A stretch of DNA of 9,536 bases from CAVVIG01 sp046596625 (GTDB lineage: Bacteria > Acidobacteriota > Vicinamibacteria > Vicinamibacterales > CAVVIG01). The stretch's first letter is position 1. The number at the start of each line of letters is the position of its first letter. Location: assembly GCA_046596625.1 (NCBI GenBank), contig JBKJMH010000317.1:1-9536 (forward strand), written 5' to 3'. The notes under the pieces were generated by a model that saw only the letters and a list, made by a program, of their open reading frames with translations, searched no databases and was not told where the DNA came from. Shown here in pieces: positions 6,511 to 9,536 of the stretch. Position numbers and translations under genes: made by a program.

Positions 6511-7569
6511 ATGAAGTACAGGCAGTTGGCGGATACCGGCGTCTTCGTGTCGGAGTTGTGTCTCGGGGCCATGACGTTCGGCGGCCGCGGCGGCATGTGG
6601 GAAGTGATCGCCGGCCTCGACCAGTCTGGCGTTGATGCGATCGTGCATCGGTCGCTCGATGCCGGTATCAACTTTATCGACACCGCGGACGTCTACTCGC
6701 TCGGCGAGTCGGAGACGCTGCTCGGCACGTCGCTCGCCGGCCGGCGGCAGCAGGTGGTGCTGGCCACCAAGGTGCGCGGCAGGATGGGCTCCGGCGCAAA
6801 CGATGTAGGCCTGTCACGCCTGCACATCATGCAGGCGGTCGAAGCGAGCCTGCAGCGCCTCGGCACCGACTACATCGACCTCTACCAGGTGCATCGTTTC
6901 GATGCGCTCACCAATCTCGAGGACACGCTCCGTGCGCTGGACGATCTGGTGCGCGCCGGTAAAGTGCGCTACATCGGCTGCTCCAACTACGCCGCGTGGC
7001 AGATCATGAAGGCGCTCGCCATCTCGAAGGAGCAGCATCTCGCGCGCTTCCGCTGCACGCAGTCGTACTACTCGCTTGCCGGTCGCGACCTCGAGCGCGA
7101 GATCGTGCCGCTCAGCACCGACCAGAACCTCGGCCTGCTCGTCTGGAGTCCGCTCGCCGGCGGATTTCTCTCCGGGAAGTTCACCCGCACCAGCGGCGAC
7201 GACGCGGCTCGCCGCGCCTCGTTCGACTTCCCACCGGTGAACAAGGAGAAGGCGTTCGACATCATCGATGCGCTGAAGGTGATCGCAGATGCGCGTGGCG
7301 CGAGCGTGGCGCAGGTGGCGCTTGCGTGGTTGCTGGCGCAACCCGTGACGACCAGCGTCATCATCGGCGCCCGCCGGCTGGAGCAGCTCGAGGACAACCT
7401 GAAGGCGGTCGACCTGACGCTCTCCGCCGACGAGTTGAAGGCGCTCGACGAGGTGAGCCGGTTGGCGCCGGAGTACCCGGCCTGGATGGGGTCTGCCGCG
7501 AGTGACGACCGCTTGCCTGGGCAGGAGCGCCGGTTCGCGACGACCAAACCGGCGCCGGGCAAGCCCTAG
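6511..7569 (+). CDS. Aldo/keto reductase family oxidoreductase
   Basis: This cytoplasmic NAD(P)H-dependent reductase of 352 residues belongs to the AKR family, TIM-barrel enzymes that reduce aldehydes and ketones. The catalytic tetrad is visible: D57 and Y62 in FIDTADVYSLGESE, K87 in VVLATKVRG, and H128 in YIDLYQVHRFD. Other family signatures are the N-terminal LGLGTMTFG-type segment (CLGAMTFGG, 17-25), GKVRYIGCSNY, the QSYYSL segment, WSPLAGGFLSGKF and the cofactor-binding region near TSVIIGARRLEQLEDNL. The length is normal for the YajO/Tas-like branch, and the EYPAW segment near the C-terminus is followed by a polar tail. The start is the ATG with a good ribosome binding site. The gene is 72 bp downstream of the kinase gene on the same strand and convergent with pssA (27-bp gap). 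The substrate cannot be read from the sequence, and nothing in the context points to one. Confidence 0.96.
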   Translation: MKYRQLADTGVFVSELCLGAMTFGGRGGMWEVIAGLDQSGVDAIVHRSLDAGINFIDTADVYSLGESETLLGTSLAGRRQQVVLATKVRGRMGSGANDVGLSRLHIMQAVEASLQRLGTDYIDLYQVHRFDALTNLEDTLRALDDLVRAGKVRYIGCSNYAAWQIMKALAISKEQHLARFRCTQSYYSLAGRDLEREIVPLSTDQNLGLLVWSPLAGGFLSGKFTRTSGDDAARRASFDFPPVNKEKAFDIIDALKVIADARGASVAQVALAWLLAQPVTTSVIIGARRLEQLEDNLKAVDLTLSADELKALDEVSRLAPEYPAWMGSAASDDRLPGQERRFATTKPAPGKP

Positions 7570-7596
7570 GCGAATCTGACGGCGTCGGCCCGGCCC

Positions 7597-8439
7597 TCAG
7601 GGGTGCGCCGCGTCCGCGCTCGCGGCGGGCGTGGGCGCTGGCGCCACGGCGAGCTGCGGCTGTCCGCGGTGGCGGAGACGCGCGAGTCCCATCCCGATGA
7701 AGGCCGACGCCAGGTAGGTGTAGGCCATGCCGACCAGCACGATGCGCGGATGCGTGGCGACGGCCATCAGGCCAGCGGCCACGAGGAACAGCACCGTGTA
7801 AGGGCGGCGCATCTGCAGGTCGAGCGTCTTGAAGCTGCGAAAGCGGATTGTGCTCACCATCAGCAGCGCCGGCACCAGCACCATCGCCAGGGCGCCGAGC
7901 GCGGCGCGATAGTCGGTCAGTCCCGCGGAGAACAGATAGACCGTCGCCGCCGGCACACCCGCGGCAGCCGGACTCGGCATCCCGACGAAGTAGCGCTTGT
8001 CGCCGCCGGCAGCACTCTGCACGTTGAAGCGCGCCAGGCGCAGCACGGCCCCGCTCACGAACAGAAAGCCGGAGAACATACCCAGCCGTCCAAGCGGCTC
8101 GAGTCCCCACGCGTAGGAGAGGATTGCCGGTGCGACGCCGAACGAGATCGCATCGGCGAGCGAGTCGAGTTGCACGCCGAACTCGCTCGAGGTGCCGGTG
8201 AGCCGCGCGATCCGTCCGTCGAGCATGTCGAGCACAATCGAGATGCCGATGTACGGCGCCGCGCTCTCGAAGTCGCCTTTCAGCGAATAGATGATGCACG
8301 AGTAGCCGCAGAACATGTTGCCCATGGTGAAGAGGCTGGGCAGCAGCGCCACGCCGCGTCGCAGGCGGGGGCGCTTGTCGTGCGCGCGGCGCAGAATGCG
8401 CGTGCCGGTCTCGGTCGGCGCAGGTTCCGGTGTGCTCAT
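7597..8439 (-). CDS. pssA: CDP-diacylglycerol-serine O-phosphatidyltransferase
   Basis: PssA makes phosphatidylserine and CMP from CDP-diacylglycerol and L-serine at the inner membrane, the committed step to phosphatidylethanolamine. The 280-residue protein carries the complete CDP-alcohol phosphatidyltransferase motif DGx2ARx8Gx3Dx3D: D74-G75, A78-R79, G88, D92 and D96. D71 precedes it. This is the membrane-integral type II enzyme, not the phospholipase-D-like E. coli type. About seven or eight hydrophobic segments span residues 31-250; the first 30 residues are polar and basic and the last 30 are Pro/Ala-rich. The ATG lies 13 bp after the psd stop codon and has no recognisable Shine-Dalgarno sequence, so translation is probably coupled to psd. 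The product of this gene is the substrate of psd, its operon neighbour. The assignment is strong. Confidence 0.95.
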   Translation of the reverse strand: MSTPEPAPTETGTRILRRAHDKRPRLRRGVALLPSLFTMGNMFCGYSCIIYSLKGDFESAAPYIGISIVLDMLDGRIARLTGTSSEFGVQLDSLADAISFGVAPAILSYAWGLEPLGRLGMFSGFLFVSGAVLRLARFNVQSAAGGDKRYFVGMPSPAAAGVPAATVYLFSAGLTDYRAALGALAMVLVPALLMVSTIRFRSFKTLDLQMRRPYTVLFLVAAGLMAVATHPRIVLVGMAYTYLASAFIGMGLARLRHRGQPQLAVAPAPTPAASADAAHP

Positions 8440-8452
8440 CGGGATTGAGGGC

Positions 8453-9082
8453 TCAGTGTAGCACCGCGATCACCGATTCCGCGGCGCGCACGACCGCCCC
8501 GACCTCGACCACGATCTCCGCCGTGGTTGGCAGGAAGATGTCCATGCGCGAGCCGAACTTCATCACGCCGTAGCGATCACCCGCCCGGACGGTGGCGCCC
8601 TCGGTGAGGCGGCACACGACGCGCCGCGCGAGCAGCCCGACGATCTGCCGCGCGACGATCGACTGGCCGTTGTGGTCGATCCAGATCTCGCTGCGTTCAT
8701 TCGCCGTGGCCGCATCGTGCGCGTAGGCGGGCAAGTACTTGCCCGGTGTGTACGACACGCGAGTGACCCGTCCCGACACCGGTACGCGGTTCACGTGCAC
8801 GTCCATAGGCGAGAGAAAGATACTGATCTGCTGCCACTCTCCTGCCGGAGCCGCACCGGGCACAGCCGGTCCGGCGACGAGCACGCGTCCGTCGGCTGGG
8901 GACAGCACGGCACTGGCATCGGTGGCGGCGGTGCGTTCAGGATCGCGGAAGAAGAACAGGAAGAACGCTGCAAGCGTGAGGAACGGGAGCGCCAGCCACG
9001 GCGTCACGGCGTAGCCGGCAACGAGAGCCAGGCCGACTGACACGCCGATGAAGGGATATCCTGCGGAATCGAATCGAAGCAT
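8453..9082 (-). CDS. psd: Phosphatidylserine decarboxylase, short form proenzyme
   Basis: Psd decarboxylates phosphatidylserine to phosphatidylethanolamine on the inner membrane. The proenzyme cleaves itself at a Gly-Ser bond and the Ser becomes the pyruvoyl cofactor. In this 209-residue protein the cleavage site is G177-S178 in VMKFGSRMDIF, giving a short alpha chain of about 32 residues. The FGSR context and the overall length are typical of the short family (PSD-A), not the roughly 300-residue E. coli type with LGST. Other conserved pieces are a hydrophobic N-terminal anchor (about 10-45), FFRDPER (44-50), SPADG (61-65) and FLSPMDVHVNRVP (89-101), which contains D94 and H96. The start is the ATG at 9082, preceded by AGGGGG only 2 nt upstream. 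It is directly followed by pssA, the previous step of the pathway. A long stem-loop lies immediately upstream of its ribosome binding site. Confidence 0.95.
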   Translation of the reverse strand: MLRFDSAGYPFIGVSVGLALVAGYAVTPWLALPFLTLAAFFLFFFRDPERTAATDASAVLSPADGRVLVAGPAVPGAAPAGEWQQISIFLSPMDVHVNRVPVSGRVTRVSYTPGKYLPAYAHDAATANERSEIWIDHNGQSIVARQIVGLLARRVVCRLTEGATVRAGDRYGVMKFGSRMDIFLPTTAEIVVEVGAVVRAAESVIAVLH

Positions 9083-9093
9083 TGCCCCCTAGT

Positions 9094-9167
9094 CTAAAGG
9101 ACAAGGGAAAAAGGCAGAACTGATCGCCGTGTCGCGGCACTGACTGCCTGCTTCCCTTGCCCTTCAG
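9094..9167 (-). terminator. Long stem-loop between the DUF465 gene and psd (attenuator or terminator candidate)
   Basis: Positions 9144-9167 and 9094-9117 are inverted repeats. In minus-strand RNA they give 23 pairs out of 24, counting G-U, with one C-U mismatch and a 26-nt loop that contains a smaller GCCG/CGGC hairpin. In plus-strand RNA the G-U positions become A-C mismatches, so the structure suits leftward transcripts. Near the apex AGGCAG pairs with CTGCCT followed by further Ts (9108-9112 side), which resembles an intrinsic terminator with its U-run buried in the longer stem. The structure ends 4 nt before the psd Shine-Dalgarno sequence. It could end DUF465 transcription, be an RNase III site, or control psd translation. 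Confidence 0.6.
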
Positions 9168-9188
9168 GACAGACGGGGCGGCGGGCTG

Positions 9189-9416
9189 TCAGTGATGAGC
9201 CTGGTAGTCGCGCGCAATCGCCTCCATGCGGTCCTTCAGCACGAGCTTGCGTTTCTTGAGTTCGGCTTCTTCGAGCAGGTCGGGTTCGACGAGGTGGGAT
9301 TTCGAGAGGAGCTGGTTCAGGCGATCCTCGAGTTCGTGATGCTGGTCGACGAGCTGATGAAACTCCTCGTTCGACTGCAGCAACAGTGCCTTGAGGTCCT
9401 GTGTCTGGACATTCAT
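9189..9416 (-). CDS. YdcH/DUF465-type small coiled-coil protein
   Basis: This 75-residue, charged, Leu-rich protein has no signal peptide or membrane segment and is predicted to be almost wholly alpha-helical coiled coil. The first half (QSNEEFHQLVDQHHELEDRL) and the LLEEAELKKRKLVLKDRME segment match the usual DUF465 layout: a short helix with H-x-x-L-E/D, a turn, then L-K-K-x-K-L-x-L-K-D-x-M. Length is normal for that family. The molecular function of DUF465 proteins is not established. The ATG at 9416 has a strong AAGGAGG about 7 nt upstream, which decides the start. The gene lies 106 bp before psd on the same strand, with the long stem-loop between, so it may head the psd-pssA operon or be a separate short transcript. 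Confidence 0.88.
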   Translation of the reverse strand: MNVQTQDLKALLLQSNEEFHQLVDQHHELEDRLNQLLSKSHLVEPDLLEEAELKKRKLVLKDRMEAIARDYQAHH

Positions 9417-9493
9417 GGTCCGCCTCCTTGAAGGCAGGCCCGGTGCGACGGGCTGTTACCGGCAGCGCCACCCTACCGACCCTGTTGCGGCCG

Positions 9494-9522
9494 AACGTAG
9501 CACAGCCCGCGCAGCCGTTCAA
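9494..9522 (-). promoter_or_regulatory. Candidate promoter of the DUF465 gene
   Basis: On the minus strand TTGAAC (9522-9517) and TACGTT (9499-9494) are separated by exactly 17 bp, and TG plus one base precedes TACGTT as an extended -10. The predicted start near 9487 gives a 70-nt leader. The leader contains a 5-bp GCCCG/CGGGC hairpin with a 6-nt loop (9438-9453) just before the Shine-Dalgarno sequence. The -10 matches the consensus at only three positions. Confidence 0.4.
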
Positions 9523-9536
9523 GTTCAGCCCGGTGT

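Noticed and set aside
5305..6648. 447-codon open frame on the minus strand across the kinase core and the start of the reductase gene
   Set aside because: It covers the antisense of two recognised genes, has no motif and no ribosome binding site logic; it is a shadow.
7570..7596. Possible bidirectional terminator between the reductase gene and pssA
   Set aside because: Only tiny GC inverted repeats such as GACGGCGTC are present, with no T-run on either strand.
7603..8448. 281-codon plus-strand frame opposite pssA
   Set aside because: pssA on the minus strand has the full catalytic motif; this frame is its charged antisense.
9192..9431. 79-codon plus-strand frame opposite the DUF465 gene
   Set aside because: The minus-strand product has a family pattern and a strong ribosome binding site; the plus frame has neither.

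Overview
This is a GC-rich bacterial window with short intergenic gaps and eight protein genes: one is cut by the left edge and seven are complete. No rRNA, tRNA, CRISPR array, insertion sequence or phage gene was seen. The content is mostly core metabolism and envelope: purine synthesis, phosphatidylethanolamine synthesis, a very large membrane sensor kinase, a beta-propeller secreted protein and an aldo/keto reductase. A Gram-negative soil-type bacterium, possibly of the Acidobacteriota, would fit the high GC, the NtrY-like kinase, the PQQ-repeat protein and the short-form Psd with PssA. That placement is inference; no rRNA or other marker is present to test it.

Layout from left to right. 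guaA (1-164, minus, 5' part only) is divergent from a secreted eight-blade PQQ-like propeller protein (253-1473, plus). This converges on an unassigned polytopic membrane protein (1510-2523, minus). The membrane protein is divergent, across only 21 bp, from a 1297-residue NtrY-type histidine kinase (2545-6438, plus). An aldo/keto reductase follows (6511-7569, plus). It converges on a leftward lipid cluster: pssA (7597-8439), psd (8453-9082) and a small YdcH/DUF465-type coiled-coil protein (9189-9416), all on the minus strand.

PssA makes phosphatidylserine from CDP-diacylglycerol and serine, and Psd decarboxylates it to phosphatidylethanolamine, so the two adjacent genes form a complete two-step pathway. 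psd and pssA are 13 bp apart and pssA has no evident Shine-Dalgarno sequence, which suggests translational coupling.

The most interesting non-coding signals are three. A 24-bp stem-loop lies between the DUF465 gene and psd; its wobble pairs work only in the minus-strand RNA. Each of the two divergent gene pairs has a short, nearly palindromic AT-rich box that can be read as a -10 element on both strands. The kinase and membrane-protein starts lie so close to their shared box that leaderless or nearly leaderless mRNAs are possible. Nothing here is clearly a new defence or mobile system. The kinase, with 12 predicted membrane segments and three extracytoplasmic regions, is the most unusual protein.
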